Under the pieces are notes generated by a model. It ran no database searches and had not been told where the DNA came from. It saw only the letters and a list, made by a program, of their open reading frames with translations. Of a stretch of 64,000 nucleotides of DNA, positions 30,886-40,330 are shown piece by piece (position 1 is the stretch's first letter; the number at the start of each line of letters is the position of its first letter). Position numbers and translations under genes: made by a program. The stretch comes from Paraktedonobacter carboxidivorans (GTDB lineage: Bacteria; Chloroflexota; Ktedonobacteria; Ktedonobacterales; Ktedonobacteraceae). The stretch covers positions 8,482 through 72,481 of the forward strand of contig JBEVTI010000027.1 of assembly GCA_041156125.1 (NCBI GenBank), in the 5' to 3' direction.

Positions 30886-33453
30886 ATGTCGATATCAGGG
30901 CGAAAAAACACCCAGCACGAGGCGTTGATTGGGCGCACTCTACAAAATGACGAATATATCATTGAGGCCATCCTTGGCCATGGCGGCATGGGGCAGGTCT
31001 ACCTGGCCTCGCATGCGCGGGTAGATGTACCAGTAGCCATCAAACAGGTGCGCGCTGATGAGCCGCTACCCCCTGGCGTGATTGAAGAACTCGATCAACT
31101 CTTACATCACAAAGGCGTTCCCGTCCGCCCACCGCTGGGCGACTTCCCTCTAAGCGGCGGTATTAATACCGATCGCTTTCTGCGTGAGGCACTGTTCCTG
31201 GCTCGCATGCGTCATCCAGCAATTCCGCTGCTCTACGATTATTTCCTGGAAAACGGGCAATGGTACCTGGTCATGGAGTATGTGCCCGGCTCTACGCTGT
31301 CCGCGTATATGCGCGAGCACGCACCTTTACCGCCGCTGGAGGCGGTCAACTACGCGCTACAAATCTGCGATGTACTGGATTATTTGCATCGTCAGAATCC
31401 GCCAGTGGTCTTTCGCGACCTCAAGCCAGCAAATATTATTCTGCATCCCGATGGGCGTTTGATGGTGGTAGATTTCGGGATCGCACGCTACTTCAAAGAA
31501 GGCCAGTTTAACGACACTACCGATTTTGGCTCCCCCGGTTACGCCTCACCTGAGCAATATGAAGGCACTGGCCAGACAGATGCCCGCTCTGATCTCTTTA
31601 GCCTGGGCGTGATTATTCATGAGATGCTCAGTGGTCAACGCCCAACGCGACGGGGCGTCAATATGGAACAATTGGAGGTACTGAACAAGCTGAACCCGGC
31701 GATCTCATCGGCCTTGAGCGGACTTGTAATGGTAGCTACGCGCACAGAACCGATGTATCGTTTTCAATCGGCCCATACATTCTATCAAGCGCTCGAACGA
31801 GCACGAGCCGTCGAGGAGAGGCGCTCCTACCGCTATCACACACTGATGGCAGAGGTTACTGACGCGCAGATGACGCCGGTCTTCCCACTACTCATCCCTC
31901 CGCCCAGTTCCCAGGGCTTTCTGAGCAGTGAAATAGCACGCGAGCAGGACCAACGTTCTCAGCATATGCGTATGCGTGAACAGACGCAGCGCAACACGCC
32001 ACGCGCTGGCCTTGAACAGGAAGCGCTGGCTCACCAGCTCACCTCTATCGACGAGAGCCTGAAACTGCGCGCCATCTCTTCCCCGCTCACGCGCAGTGGC
32101 ACTTACTCCGCCGTTCGACCTGGCGGCAGTCATACCGCCGTTAAATCTAGCAACACTCATGCAGCCGTTCGTGGCAGTGGAGCTTACTCCGCCGCCCGGC
32201 CTGACGGCAGCCACGCCTCCGCCGGGTCCGCGCACACTCTCGCCACACCACACGCAGTTGTTGAAGCCACGCGCCAGCCAGTTGTCGCGCTAACCACGGT
32301 CTCTAGAATGCTGCCCGTACGCCAGGTGCCGCCACCGCGCAAACGCAAGACAGCCAGGCTGCTGCTTTCGCTAGTGTTGCTGATCCTGCTGCTCTCCGGC
32401 TCCTGGCTGGCCTATCGCTATCTCGCCAGCCATGTCCGTTTGCACGATCTCTCCCACCCAACTTCCGTCAAACAGGGGCGAGTAGTCAGTTCGCCTACAG
32501 TGCAACCAGTCTTGCCCCAGGGTTGGCAGAGCCTGCCTATGCTCCCCTCAGCCGAGGCACATAACGCGGCTCTGTATGTTGAGAATCAGAATCAGGCCTT
32601 TATCTATATGACTGGTGGCTATCGGGGCGCGCAAGCTGTGCCGATCTATAGTCGCGGCATTTTTCGCTACGACATAGCGGCTACGCGCTGGACAAAGCTT
32701 GAATTGGCAGGCTTGCCCGCCATGGATAGCAACGCTGCCGCGCAGGACCAGGAAGGCGATCTTTTCTTTACGGGTGGCTATCTGCCTGATACAGGAGTAG
32801 CCTCAGCCAATCTCTATCTCTATCAGCCAGCGACCGGTACTCTGCGCGTGATCCCCCTGCCCGCGCTCGGCTTTGGCGGCTCAATGCTGGCAGACCAGCA
32901 GGGTCACCTTTATCTGACCCAGGGTTTCCTCGTGCCCGGCTCCCCTTACGCTCTGGCGGGCACTGGCTGGTACCGCTACGATATCGCCAGTAACAACTGG
33001 CATAATTTGAGTGACCTGCCAGTGGGACTGGGCTATGCTCAGTTGGCTCAGGACGCCAATGGCGATATTCTCCTGCTGGGCGGCACACGCGATGCTGGGC
33101 AGCGCGAGCCATCTTCCCAGATCTACCGCTTTAATCCTCTTGCAAATACCTGGAGCCTTGTGCCTGTTACTCTACCGAACTCGCTGAGCGCTGCCGAGAG
33201 CTGTGACGACGCGCACGGCGACCTTGTTATCGTTGGCGGCTATGACGCGCTTCTCAACCGCTCTTCTAATACTGCTGGACTGCTCAATCTGCGCACTCTC
33301 CAATGGCATGCTCTGCCCTCCCTGCCGGGCGGCGGCTCTACACTTGGTACTGCCTCCTGCGACGGCCATGGCCATGTTTATCTGACCCGCGGCGAGAACA
33401 ATCCCACCAGGCCTGACGCGGATTTCTTTAAGCTGACATTACCAAATGTATGA
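30886..33453 (+). CDS. Membrane Ser/Thr protein kinase with Kelch-repeat ectodomain
   Basis: 855 aa. GGAGGGGAG lies just before the ATG. The kinase domain (about 20-310) has 'LGHGGMGQVYLASH', 'VAIKQV', 'FRDLKPANII' (Phe for His in HRD, as in the kinase at 6687-8747) and 'VDFGIARYF'. An insert after the ATP lysine is longer than usual. A Ser/Ala/Gly/His linker has imperfect repeats ('YSAVRPGGSHTAVK', 'YSAARPDGSHASAG'). One membrane helix follows ('LLLSLVLLILLLSGSWLAY', about 485-505). The C-terminus (about 545-855) is a Kelch-type propeller ('FIYMTGGY', 'LFFTGGYLPD', 'ILLLGGTRD', 'LVIVGGYD'). It is likely an extracellular-sensing kinase. It is convergent with the phosphorylase gene. Confidence 0.9.
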   Translation: MSISGRKNTQHEALIGRTLQNDEYIIEAILGHGGMGQVYLASHARVDVPVAIKQVRADEPLPPGVIEELDQLLHHKGVPVRPPLGDFPLSGGINTDRFLREALFLARMRHPAIPLLYDYFLENGQWYLVMEYVPGSTLSAYMREHAPLPPLEAVNYALQICDVLDYLHRQNPPVVFRDLKPANIILHPDGRLMVVDFGIARYFKEGQFNDTTDFGSPGYASPEQYEGTGQTDARSDLFSLGVIIHEMLSGQRPTRRGVNMEQLEVLNKLNPAISSALSGLVMVATRTEPMYRFQSAHTFYQALERARAVEERRSYRYHTLMAEVTDAQMTPVFPLLIPPPSSQGFLSSEIAREQDQRSQHMRMREQTQRNTPRAGLEQEALAHQLTSIDESLKLRAISSPLTRSGTYSAVRPGGSHTAVKSSNTHAAVRGSGAYSAARPDGSHASAGSAHTLATPHAVVEATRQPVVALTTVSRMLPVRQVPPPRKRKTARLLLSLVLLILLLSGSWLAYRYLASHVRLHDLSHPTSVKQGRVVSSPTVQPVLPQGWQSLPMLPSAEAHNAALYVENQNQAFIYMTGGYRGAQAVPIYSRGIFRYDIAATRWTKLELAGLPAMDSNAAAQDQEGDLFFTGGYLPDTGVASANLYLYQPATGTLRVIPLPALGFGGSMLADQQGHLYLTQGFLVPGSPYALAGTGWYRYDIASNNWHNLSDLPVGLGYAQLAQDANGDILLLGGTRDAGQREPSSQIYRFNPLANTWSLVPVTLPNSLSAAESCDDAHGDLVIVGGYDALLNRSSNTAGLLNLRTLQWHALPSLPGGGSTLGTASCDGHGHVYLTRGENNPTRPDADFFKLTLPNV

Positions 33454-33492
33454 GCCAGGTATGAGTTTCACGCTGGCGCGCTCTACGTAATC

Positions 33493-34800
33493 CTATGGGT
33501 AGAGCGTATCCACGACCAGGGGACCCGCTGTGACGCGCGCGTCGCTCCAACTGTAGCAGGCCAGAAGGTCGTTATGCAGCGCGGCAGCTTCGGCCTGGGT
33601 GCGGGCGTGGATTTCGAGCAAGGGATCGCCCACGCGCAGGTGATCGCCGACTTTGGCTTGCAGGACAAAGCCGGTGCTATGGTCGATGGCGTCGCCTTTT
33701 TGGAAACGGCCCGCGCCCAGTCGCATGCTGGCCAGACCAATGTTTTCGGCGGCGATGGCGGCGATATAGCCAGTGCGCGGGGCGCTGAGCATAACGCGCA
33801 CCGGGGCAGCAGGTAAAAGTTCGGGATGTTCGATCTGCCGGGGATTGCCACCCTGGGCAGCGATAACTTCGGCCAGCCGGGCCAGCGCCGCGCCAGAGCG
33901 CACTGCTTTACGTATACGCATCTCAGCTTCCGCCAGGCTGACGCTGGTACCAGTGAGGACCAGCAGTTCTGCGGCTTCGTGATAACACAGGTCAGAGACA
34001 TCGCCTGGTCCCTCACCGCGCAGGATAGCAATGGCCTCGACCATCTCCAGCGCGTTACCGACCGCGCGCCCCAGCGGCTGCTCCATTGAGGTAATCGTCG
34101 CGACGGTAGACAGACCGGAGAGACGCCCGATATCTACCATAGTGCGAGCAAGTTGGCGCGCGCTTTCTATGTCCTTCATAAACGCGCCTGAACCAAATTT
34201 GACATCAAGCAACAGGTGGGAGGCTCCCACTGCCAGTTTCTTACTCATAATACTGGCCGCGATCAGAGGAATGCTCTCAACGGTCCCTGTCACATCGCGC
34301 AGGGCGTACATCTTGCCATCAGCGGGCGCGAGCGCGTTGGATTGGCCAGCCAGCACCAGCTGATGTTTGAGCAGGATATCCATAAATTCGCTACGGTCCA
34401 GACTGGCACGAAAGCCCTCGACGGATTCCAGTTTATCCACTGTGCCACCCGTATGGCCCAGACCACGCCCTGACATCTTGCCTACCGCTACGCCACAGGC
34501 CGCGACCAGCGGCGCGACGGCCAGTGTGACCTTATCGCCTACCCCACCGGTGCTGTGCTTATCCACTACTGGCGTGATTGCCTCGCGCACGCGCAACTGC
34601 TCTCCTGAATAAGCCATGGCCACAGTCAGATCGGTTATCTCCTGCGCGTTCATGCCGCGCACATACACAGCCATAAGCCAGGCTGATGCCTGATAATCGG
34701 CAATCTGCCCATGTGTATACTGTTCAACAAACCAGGTAATCTCCTCAGCAGTGAGGATCGCTCCATCGCGCTTTTTGCGAATCAGTTCTACTGCCTGCAT
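33493..34800 (-). CDS. Pyrimidine-nucleoside (thymidine) phosphorylase
   Basis: 435 aa from the ATG at 34800, the usual family start ('MQAVELIRKKRDGAILTAEE'). Family landmarks are 'VDKHSTGGVGDKVTL', 'MSGRGLGHTGGTVDKLESV' (the signature) and 'DVKFGSGAFMKD'. It cleaves thymidine/uridine with phosphate for nucleoside salvage. An odd point: the frame stays open upstream to 35013, and an in-frame ATG at 34950 has the strong site GGGAGG, which would add 50 residues with four Cys. I keep the family start but the longer form is possible. The enzyme acts in the cytoplasm as a dimer. Confidence 0.92.
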   Translation of the reverse strand: MQAVELIRKKRDGAILTAEEITWFVEQYTHGQIADYQASAWLMAVYVRGMNAQEITDLTVAMAYSGEQLRVREAITPVVDKHSTGGVGDKVTLAVAPLVAACGVAVGKMSGRGLGHTGGTVDKLESVEGFRASLDRSEFMDILLKHQLVLAGQSNALAPADGKMYALRDVTGTVESIPLIAASIMSKKLAVGASHLLLDVKFGSGAFMKDIESARQLARTMVDIGRLSGLSTVATITSMEQPLGRAVGNALEMVEAIAILRGEGPGDVSDLCYHEAAELLVLTGTSVSLAEAEMRIRKAVRSGAALARLAEVIAAQGGNPRQIEHPELLPAAPVRVMLSAPRTGYIAAIAAENIGLASMRLGAGRFQKGDAIDHSTGFVLQAKVGDHLRVGDPLLEIHARTQAEAAALHNDLLACYSWSDARVTAGPLVVDTLYP

Positions 34801-35091
34801 ATGTCTTTTTTCCCACTTTTTCGTACATGAGCACTCGTCACACGCCGCCATGGCGTACCGCGAGCTAACACAGGTCCGCGTTTGCTTTTTTATTGGGGGT
34901 CCAAACGCGCTGGCCCTCTCATAACCTCCATCCCTCTTAACAAGCACCATGATACCTCCCTCCCCACCATTTAGGCAAATCGGCCTCCAGACAGTTTGAT
35001 CCGGGGCGCGCACAGACGTTGTATTATAATAAAGCCAATAACTTCTGTACAGAAAATAGTTGTCAAAAAATAGTTAGAGGGAGAAAAGCAT

Positions 35092-35784
35092 ATGCGTTGC
35101 CCATATTGTGGAGGACTCAATCAGGACCGAGTGGCGTTTTGCGTGAACTGTGGGCGCGATATGCGACGAGCCGCGCAAAACGCCCAGTCGCAACGTCCGC
35201 CTGTGCCACCAGTTCAGCAGACCAGCTATCCAACCAATCAGCCCTATCATGCATCGAATACTGCCGCTCAGCCACAACGACCAACCAGCGCGCCTGTGCG
35301 CCCATCAGCTTCGCCAGTTCGGCCAGTTCCCGCCGACCAGCACTATGCTGCCGGGAGCGGGGAGCCGTTTCTGCTTCCCCCGCTTCTGTCCACGGTAGCG
35401 GAACCAGAGGCGCCAGCCCCCTTTCCACCGAGCACAATGGCGCAATTTGAGGCTCTGCTGGCCACTGGCTGTCAGACATATAATGTCATCGAGAGCAACA
35501 TAGAAAACGGCAGGAAGATCGTATCCATCGCTTATCAGCGCTGCGCAGGCTGGCAACAGGCGGCAACACTGCTCCAGGTGGTGAAAGAGCAACAAGAGAG
35601 GGCATATAAAACTACTGTGATTCGCGGCGTTTTCCCGCAACAGCAAAACACCTATACGTTCACCAATGGACAATTGCAGTTTGACCGCGATGTGCGCCTG
35701 GGCGACCAGATCAGTAAACGCTACGTGGTCGAGACTGGCAATGGGTATGCCGCTGACACAATCCGCTTTGTGATCAACGAATAA
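35092..35784 (+). CDS. Zinc-ribbon protein with a conserved-looking C-terminal domain
   Basis: 230 aa. AGAGGGAG lies upstream of the ATG. Residues 1-25 form a zinc ribbon ('CPYCGGLNQDRVAFCVNCG'). A Pro/Gln-rich linker of about 80 residues follows. Residues about 115-230 are a compact alpha/beta domain ('MAQFEALLATGCQTYNVIES', 'RGVFPQQQNTYTFTNGQL', 'KRYVVETGNGYAADTIRFV') that I do not recognise. There is no signal peptide or membrane helix. It is divergent from the phosphorylase; a TATAAT lies at 35025-35030. Confidence 0.72.
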   Translation: MRCPYCGGLNQDRVAFCVNCGRDMRRAAQNAQSQRPPVPPVQQTSYPTNQPYHASNTAAQPQRPTSAPVRPSASPVRPVPADQHYAAGSGEPFLLPPLLSTVAEPEAPAPFPPSTMAQFEALLATGCQTYNVIESNIENGRKIVSIAYQRCAGWQQAATLLQVVKEQQERAYKTTVIRGVFPQQQNTYTFTNGQLQFDRDVRLGDQISKRYVVETGNGYAADTIRFVINE

Positions 35785-36149
35785 GTGCGAACATACGTAG
35801 CTCACCAGCAGAGTAGAATGGTCATTTCCGCCGCAAGCACTCTCCACACGGCGGAAAGCGACTCCTCTTACCCTTCTCCCTACTCTAGACCAGGCCAATG
35901 ATCACGCTGCAAATAACGGAACGATGGTTCCTCATGCCCGGACAACATGCATGACTTGCCTGTAAACGTTCTCGTGCCTGTGATCCAACTTGCCGATATG
36001 ACTTTGGTCATGGTTCTGCACTTACTTTAGACATGGCTAAAAACATGTCTTTGAGTACTCTACAAAACTGCCTGCTCAGGCTATACTCTGCATATAAAGA
36101 TAAAAATGTTTATGCTGTTCATAAATCCTAATCAGGAGTTCTTTTCATT
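35785..36149. other. Intergenic region before the first ABC exporter
   Basis: 365 bp without a convincing gene. An inverted repeat TTCCGCCG/CGGCGGAA (about 35826-35857) may end the zinc-ribbon transcript. A TATACT lies about 60 bp before the ABC gene start and could be its -10. Confidence 0.35.
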
Positions 36150-36968
36150 ATGCAAGAGTATGTTGCTGGAAAAAGCGGAACTGGCCCGATTCATCTCTCA
36201 GACGATGGTCGCCCAGCAGAGGTTCAGGTTCTGGATCTGGTCAAAAACTTTGATAAACACGAGGCAGTCAAGGGCGTCTCTTTCACGATTGGCAAAGGCG
36301 AAATCTTTGGTCTGCTGGGACCCAATGGCGCGGGTAAAAGCACGACGATCAATATGATGTGCGGCTACTATGAGCCTACCTCTGGCGATGCCCTGATCAA
36401 TGACATTTCGATCAGAAAAGAGCCAGTTAAGGTCAAACGCATGCTGGGCGTGGTACCACAGGAGATCGCGCTGTATACAGATCTGAATTCGCTGGAAAAC
36501 CTGGAGTTCTTTGGGCAAATCTACGACATTCCTGCTCGCCTGCGCAAAGAGCGCGCCGCCGAGATACTACAATTCGTCGGCCTCTATGAACGGCGCAAGG
36601 AGCCGATCAAGAATTTTTCTGGCGGGATGCAGCGGCGTATCAATATGGCTGCGGCTATGATTCACCAGCCACAGTTTTTGCTCATGGACGAGCCAACCGT
36701 GGGCGTCGATCCTCAGTCGCGCGAGAACATTTTTGAGGCTATCGAGAAGCTACGCGATCAGGGTACCACTATCCTCTACACTACCCACTATATGGAAGAG
36801 GCCGAACGCCTGTGCAACCATATCGCGATCATGGATAACGGCAGAATCATTGCTATGGGCACACTGGAACAACTCCTGGCCCTGCGCGATCAGAGCCAGG
36901 AAGTCGCTCGCCCACACGGTCTGCAAGAACTGTTTATTCAACTGACCGGCAAAAGCCTGCGCGATTAA
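36150..36968 (+). CDS. ABC transporter ATP-binding protein (ABC-2/DrrA type)
   Basis: 272 aa, AGGAG upstream. ATPase motifs: Walker A 'GPNGAGKST', Q-loop 'VVPQEIALY', signature 'NFSGGMQRRINMA', Walker B 'LLMDEPTVGVD', H-loop 'YTTHYMEEAE'. An N-terminal extension of about 25 residues precedes the domain. With the permease gene 84 bp downstream it should form a two-component exporter of unknown substrate (drug, lipid or polymer). Confidence 0.93.
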   Translation: MQEYVAGKSGTGPIHLSDDGRPAEVQVLDLVKNFDKHEAVKGVSFTIGKGEIFGLLGPNGAGKSTTINMMCGYYEPTSGDALINDISIRKEPVKVKRMLGVVPQEIALYTDLNSLENLEFFGQIYDIPARLRKERAAEILQFVGLYERRKEPIKNFSGGMQRRINMAAAMIHQPQFLLMDEPTVGVDPQSRENIFEAIEKLRDQGTTILYTTHYMEEAERLCNHIAIMDNGRIIAMGTLEQLLALRDQSQEVARPHGLQELFIQLTGKSLRD

Positions 36969-37052
36969 TACAAGCAAATGACGCCTGCGAGAACGCTCAC
37001 CAGGGCGTCGTTAGAGATATGTGCAAAGAGAAAGAAATCCAGGGAGAAATAG

Positions 37053-38315
37053 ATGAAAACCATCTGGTATGTGGCAAAAAAAGACTTACTCCAGACCATC
37101 AGAGATAGAAGCTCGATTTTCTTTATCCTGATTATGCCCATCATCTTCATTACAGTTATGGGCCTGACATTGGGCAATGCCTTTGGCAATTCCGGTGCGA
37201 TCCAGGTCACGGTAGCTATGAATAATCAGGACGACGGCTTTGTTGGCCAGAATATCGCGAAATACCTGAATATCAATACGAAAACGCTCCAGCTTAATTT
37301 AAAAAACTATAGCACGGCGGATCAGGTGACTACAGCGGTCGCCGATACAAAAAGCGGGGTAGACGCCGGCGTTGTTATTCCCGCTGGTGCAACGGATGCG
37401 CTACTCAAGGATGTAGAGAATCACCAACCGACGAATAATCTGATCAAGTTCTATTCACTGCCTGGCACTAATAATCAGCCCACATTGATCGCCCAGCAGA
37501 TCCTGAACACGATCATCTCTTCTATGGTGACCAGTGAGTACGCGGGCAATGCGGCAGTGCAACAGGTCAACCAGGTTTGCAATGCGGCAGGCAACCACTG
37601 CGCGCCCGCGACTATCAATCCTCAGACTATCAGTCAGGCTGTCGGCCAGGCCGTGGGAGCTGCCGCGCAGACCTCACCGGTGGAGGCACTGACCGCTGGA
37701 CAGGTAGTCAAGGTCAGCAGCTTTGACCTCTATGTGCCCGGATATGCCATCTTCTTCGCGCTATTCAGCATCAACTCGGTTGCCGGTTCCATTCTGCAAG
37801 AGAAAGAGGATGGCACCTTCCGCCGCCTGCTTATCGCGCCAATCCGCAAATACTCGCTACTGGGTGGCAAGCTCCTGGCTCAGTTTATCTTGACGACGCT
37901 ACAGATGCTGATCCTGTTCGCCTTCGGCTACATCTTCTTTCATATTCACATTAACAATCCGCTGGCTGTGGGACTGCTGATCCTGGGCACCAGCTTCGGC
38001 GTCACCGGTCTGGGCATCCTGCTGGTCTCGATTGTCAAATCGCGCCGCCAGCTAAACCCGGTCGTAACCATCGTCACCCTGGTCTCTTCGGTGATCAGCG
38101 GCATCTTCTTCCCATCCTGGCTGCTGCCGAGTTGGCTACAACAGTTCTCGCACATCACGCTGCCAGCCTGGGCTGCCGAGGGGCTGAACAATGTAATGAT
38201 CTATGGCAAGGATCTGAACTATGTTCTGCCCGATATCCTGGGCCTGTTCGCCTACGGCCTGATCTGCTATATCATCGCCCTGCGCCTCTTCCGCTTCCAG
38301 GCAAAGACTGCCTGA
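37053..38315 (+). CDS. ABC-2 family permease
   Basis: 420 aa, AGGGAG upstream of the ATG. It has one N-terminal membrane helix ('SIFFILIMPIIFITVMGLTL'), a large extracytoplasmic domain (about 45-230), and five C-terminal helices with 'QEKEDGTFRRLLIAPI' before them, as in YhgE/DrrB-type permeases. It pairs with the ATPase at 36150-36968. Confidence 0.9.
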   Translation: MKTIWYVAKKDLLQTIRDRSSIFFILIMPIIFITVMGLTLGNAFGNSGAIQVTVAMNNQDDGFVGQNIAKYLNINTKTLQLNLKNYSTADQVTTAVADTKSGVDAGVVIPAGATDALLKDVENHQPTNNLIKFYSLPGTNNQPTLIAQQILNTIISSMVTSEYAGNAAVQQVNQVCNAAGNHCAPATINPQTISQAVGQAVGAAAQTSPVEALTAGQVVKVSSFDLYVPGYAIFFALFSINSVAGSILQEKEDGTFRRLLIAPIRKYSLLGGKLLAQFILTTLQMLILFAFGYIFFHIHINNPLAVGLLILGTSFGVTGLGILLVSIVKSRRQLNPVVTIVTLVSSVISGIFFPSWLLPSWLQQFSHITLPAWAAEGLNNVMIYGKDLNYVLPDILGLFAYGLICYIIALRLFRFQAKTA

Positions 38316-38321
38316 GTATGA

Positions 38322-38353
38322 GTGATGCCTGATTTTGCAAAATCAGGCATCAC
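38322..38353. repeat. 32-nt perfect palindrome (core of composite repeat)
   Basis: A fully self-complementary 32-nt sequence built on CCTGATTTTGCAAAATCAGG. It starts 7 bp after the permease stop, followed by 'TGCCTCCCCGCCCCCGAGAAA' minus its last residue, the flank also seen at 17910-17935. It is probably the first terminator of the exporter operon. Confidence 0.65.
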
Positions 38354-38394
38354 AATTTGCCTCCCCGCCCCCGAGAAATTCAAAACAAACTCTG

Positions 38395-38445
38395 CAGGAA
38401 AAGAGCGAGACAGGCTGCAACCCGGCCTGTCTCGCTCTTTTCCTG
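38395..38445. repeat. 21-bp perfect hairpin
   Basis: Arms 38395-38415 and 38425-38445, 9-nt loop. The stem contains GAGCGAGACAGGC, shared with the hairpin at 30647-30709. The rest of 38316-38833 shows no gene. Confidence 0.6.
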
Positions 38446-38726
38446 TCTTCAGGCAGGGCGGGCGGGTAGGAGACATTGAGATTTGCAACTTTTCTGAGTC
38501 GCGATTCGTAAAATAAATCGGAAGTCATACAGCAACAGAGAAAGGAGATCTGCCATCGCTGGTGTGGATGAGAGTTCGGGAAGGTGTAAGCTGGTCTTTT
38601 CTGTGATGGTATTTCGTCACCAACCACTCCTCCCCCACTTATCCTACAGCCAGTTTGTGCCCCACATTATAGTCACCCTCACGTCAGAATATTGGCATAA
38701 AATTACTGGAAGAGAAGGTGATGATC

Positions 38727-38735
38727 TGGTATGAT
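38727..38735 (+). promoter_or_regulatory. Extended -10 promoter of the XRE gene
   Basis: TGGTATGAT about 98 bp before the XRE start codon, with no strong -35. Confidence 0.35.
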
Positions 38736-38833
38736 TAAGAGCGAAGCACAACGGCAACTGCCGTTTGTCAATAGACAGCCAGTCAGCAATGGAGCTGGGA
38801 AGCTACTCAGATGAGCTCAAAGGAGAGTGTCAC

Positions 38834-39061
38834 ATGTTTAAAAGCACGAGCAAAGGGAAATCCTCAAAACGACACGGTTTACCACATCTTCGTAATGTGA
38901 GACAGCGGAAAGGCTTGAGCCTGGGTCAACTGGCGGATCTCACCGGCCTGCGCCGGGACACGATCTCGCATCTGGAAGATGGGCGTCTCGACCCGCAGCC
39001 ATACCATGTGCGCCTGCTGGCTAGAGTGCTTGAAGTTCCTCTGTTTGAGTTAGGTGTATAG
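38834..39061 (+). CDS. Small XRE-family helix-turn-helix protein
   Basis: 75 aa from the ATG at 38834 (AGGAG 8 nt upstream). After a basic N-terminus it is a single HTH_3 domain: 'LRNVRQRKGLSLGQLADLTG', then 'RRDTISHLEDGRLDPQPYHV'. It has no ligand domain. It is followed after 11 bp by the adhesin-domain membrane gene, so the two are probably co-transcribed and may work as regulator and sensor (inference). Confidence 0.82.
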   Translation: MFKSTSKGKSSKRHGLPHLRNVRQRKGLSLGQLADLTGLRRDTISHLEDGRLDPQPYHVRLLARVLEVPLFELGV

Positions 39062-39072
39062 ATACAGATGCA

Positions 39073-40248
39073 GTGAGCAACGAGCAGGAAATGCAATTCG
39101 CTGACCCGGCCTGGGAGCCTAAGGTCACGCGTGAATTTGAAGCGATTATGCCACCATCCGCGCCGGAGTTACATCCTGCCAGCGCGGATGTGACTGCCAG
39201 TTCTCAAGCTGCTGAAACTGATCTGACCGATTATGCTCAGGGCTATCGTCCGCATAACACGTCGATCCCTGAGCAAGCTAATCCTTCTCAAAATCAGGCA
39301 CCGCCACCACCATTCCCAGGTCAATCTCCCCCTTTTCAGAGCCAACAGCCACCCCTTACCTCGCAGTCGCAGTCGCTCCAGGATTTGCTTAAACGGTTGC
39401 CTGCCTGGGCCTGGTGGGTAGTTGGCATTATATTTCTTAGCAGTTTTATGCAGTCAGTAACGAGCGAAGGCGGCCTGGCGGGTGGACTCGTCACGCTGTT
39501 GCTGTTTGGTCTGCTGGCCTTTAGCGGCTGGCTACTCTACACCCGGCGCGTGAGAATCAGCCTATCCGGCGAGGCCCAGGCGGCGGAGACACATACATTC
39601 GTGGTTGGAGCACAGCCTACGGTCGTACTCAAAAACAAGACTGGCTCCATCAAGCTACGTTCAGGCCAGCAAGGACAGGTCAGCATCACGACCACCAGGC
39701 GCGGCTATCTGTTCAGCCCACGCCTCGATAGAGAGACACAGATCACGTACAACCAGGATAGTACAACCAACACTGTCACAGCCCGCGCGGGGAGTTGGCG
39801 ACCCTTTGGCAAAAACGCGATTAACTTCGAGGTTGTCGTCCCCCCTGAAGCCGACCTGCAAATAGCGACTAACTTTGGCATTATCTCTGTAGAAAATGTT
39901 GCCGGACAGATAAATCTTAAATCAGATGCTGGCACAATTCAGGCCACTGGCGTTACGCTACGAGGCAAATCACGCCTCAAAAGCGACGTTGGCACTATCA
40001 CCTTCTCCGGCTCGCTTGATCCCGCTGGCAACTATGAGCTGACCACTGACCTCGGCACGATTAATGTCACCCTGGCCCCCAATGCCTCCTGCAATCTCCA
40101 GGCCAAAACCGATCTAGGCACGGTTACAACTAACCTCCCTCTCGCCAAACCCCAGCACAATAAAGCTTATGGTGTTGTTGGTAACGGTCCTTACCCCGAA
40201 CTCAAGGTAAAAACAGATCTTGGCTCCATCACAATACAACGCCCATAA
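39073..40248 (+). CDS. Membrane protein with DUF4097-type (putative adhesin) beta-helix domain
   Basis: 391 aa from GTG 39073; the ribosome site is weak, so translation may be coupled to the XRE gene. A Pro/Gln-rich N-terminal tail (about 1-110) is followed by two membrane helices ('AWWVVGIIFLSSFMQSV', 'LVTLLLFGLLAFSGWLLY'). The C-terminal half has repeated short beta units ('IATNFGIISVENVAGQINL', 'KSDAGTIQATG', 'KSDVGTITFSG', 'TTDLGTINVTL', 'KTDLGTVTTNL'), typical of the DUF4097 fold. It is probably a surface or envelope protein. Confidence 0.78.
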   Translation: MSNEQEMQFADPAWEPKVTREFEAIMPPSAPELHPASADVTASSQAAETDLTDYAQGYRPHNTSIPEQANPSQNQAPPPPFPGQSPPFQSQQPPLTSQSQSLQDLLKRLPAWAWWVVGIIFLSSFMQSVTSEGGLAGGLVTLLLFGLLAFSGWLLYTRRVRISLSGEAQAAETHTFVVGAQPTVVLKNKTGSIKLRSGQQGQVSITTTRRGYLFSPRLDRETQITYNQDSTTNTVTARAGSWRPFGKNAINFEVVVPPEADLQIATNFGIISVENVAGQINLKSDAGTIQATGVTLRGKSRLKSDVGTITFSGSLDPAGNYELTTDLGTINVTLAPNASCNLQAKTDLGTVTTNLPLAKPQHNKAYGVVGNGPYPELKVKTDLGSITIQRP

Positions 40249-40330
40249 GGTCGGTCTACCCTGCCTGCGCTCCAAGAAAATCTTCCAGGGATTGAGGAGG
40301 TTTTGTCAAACAAAGTTTGACAAAGAGCAG

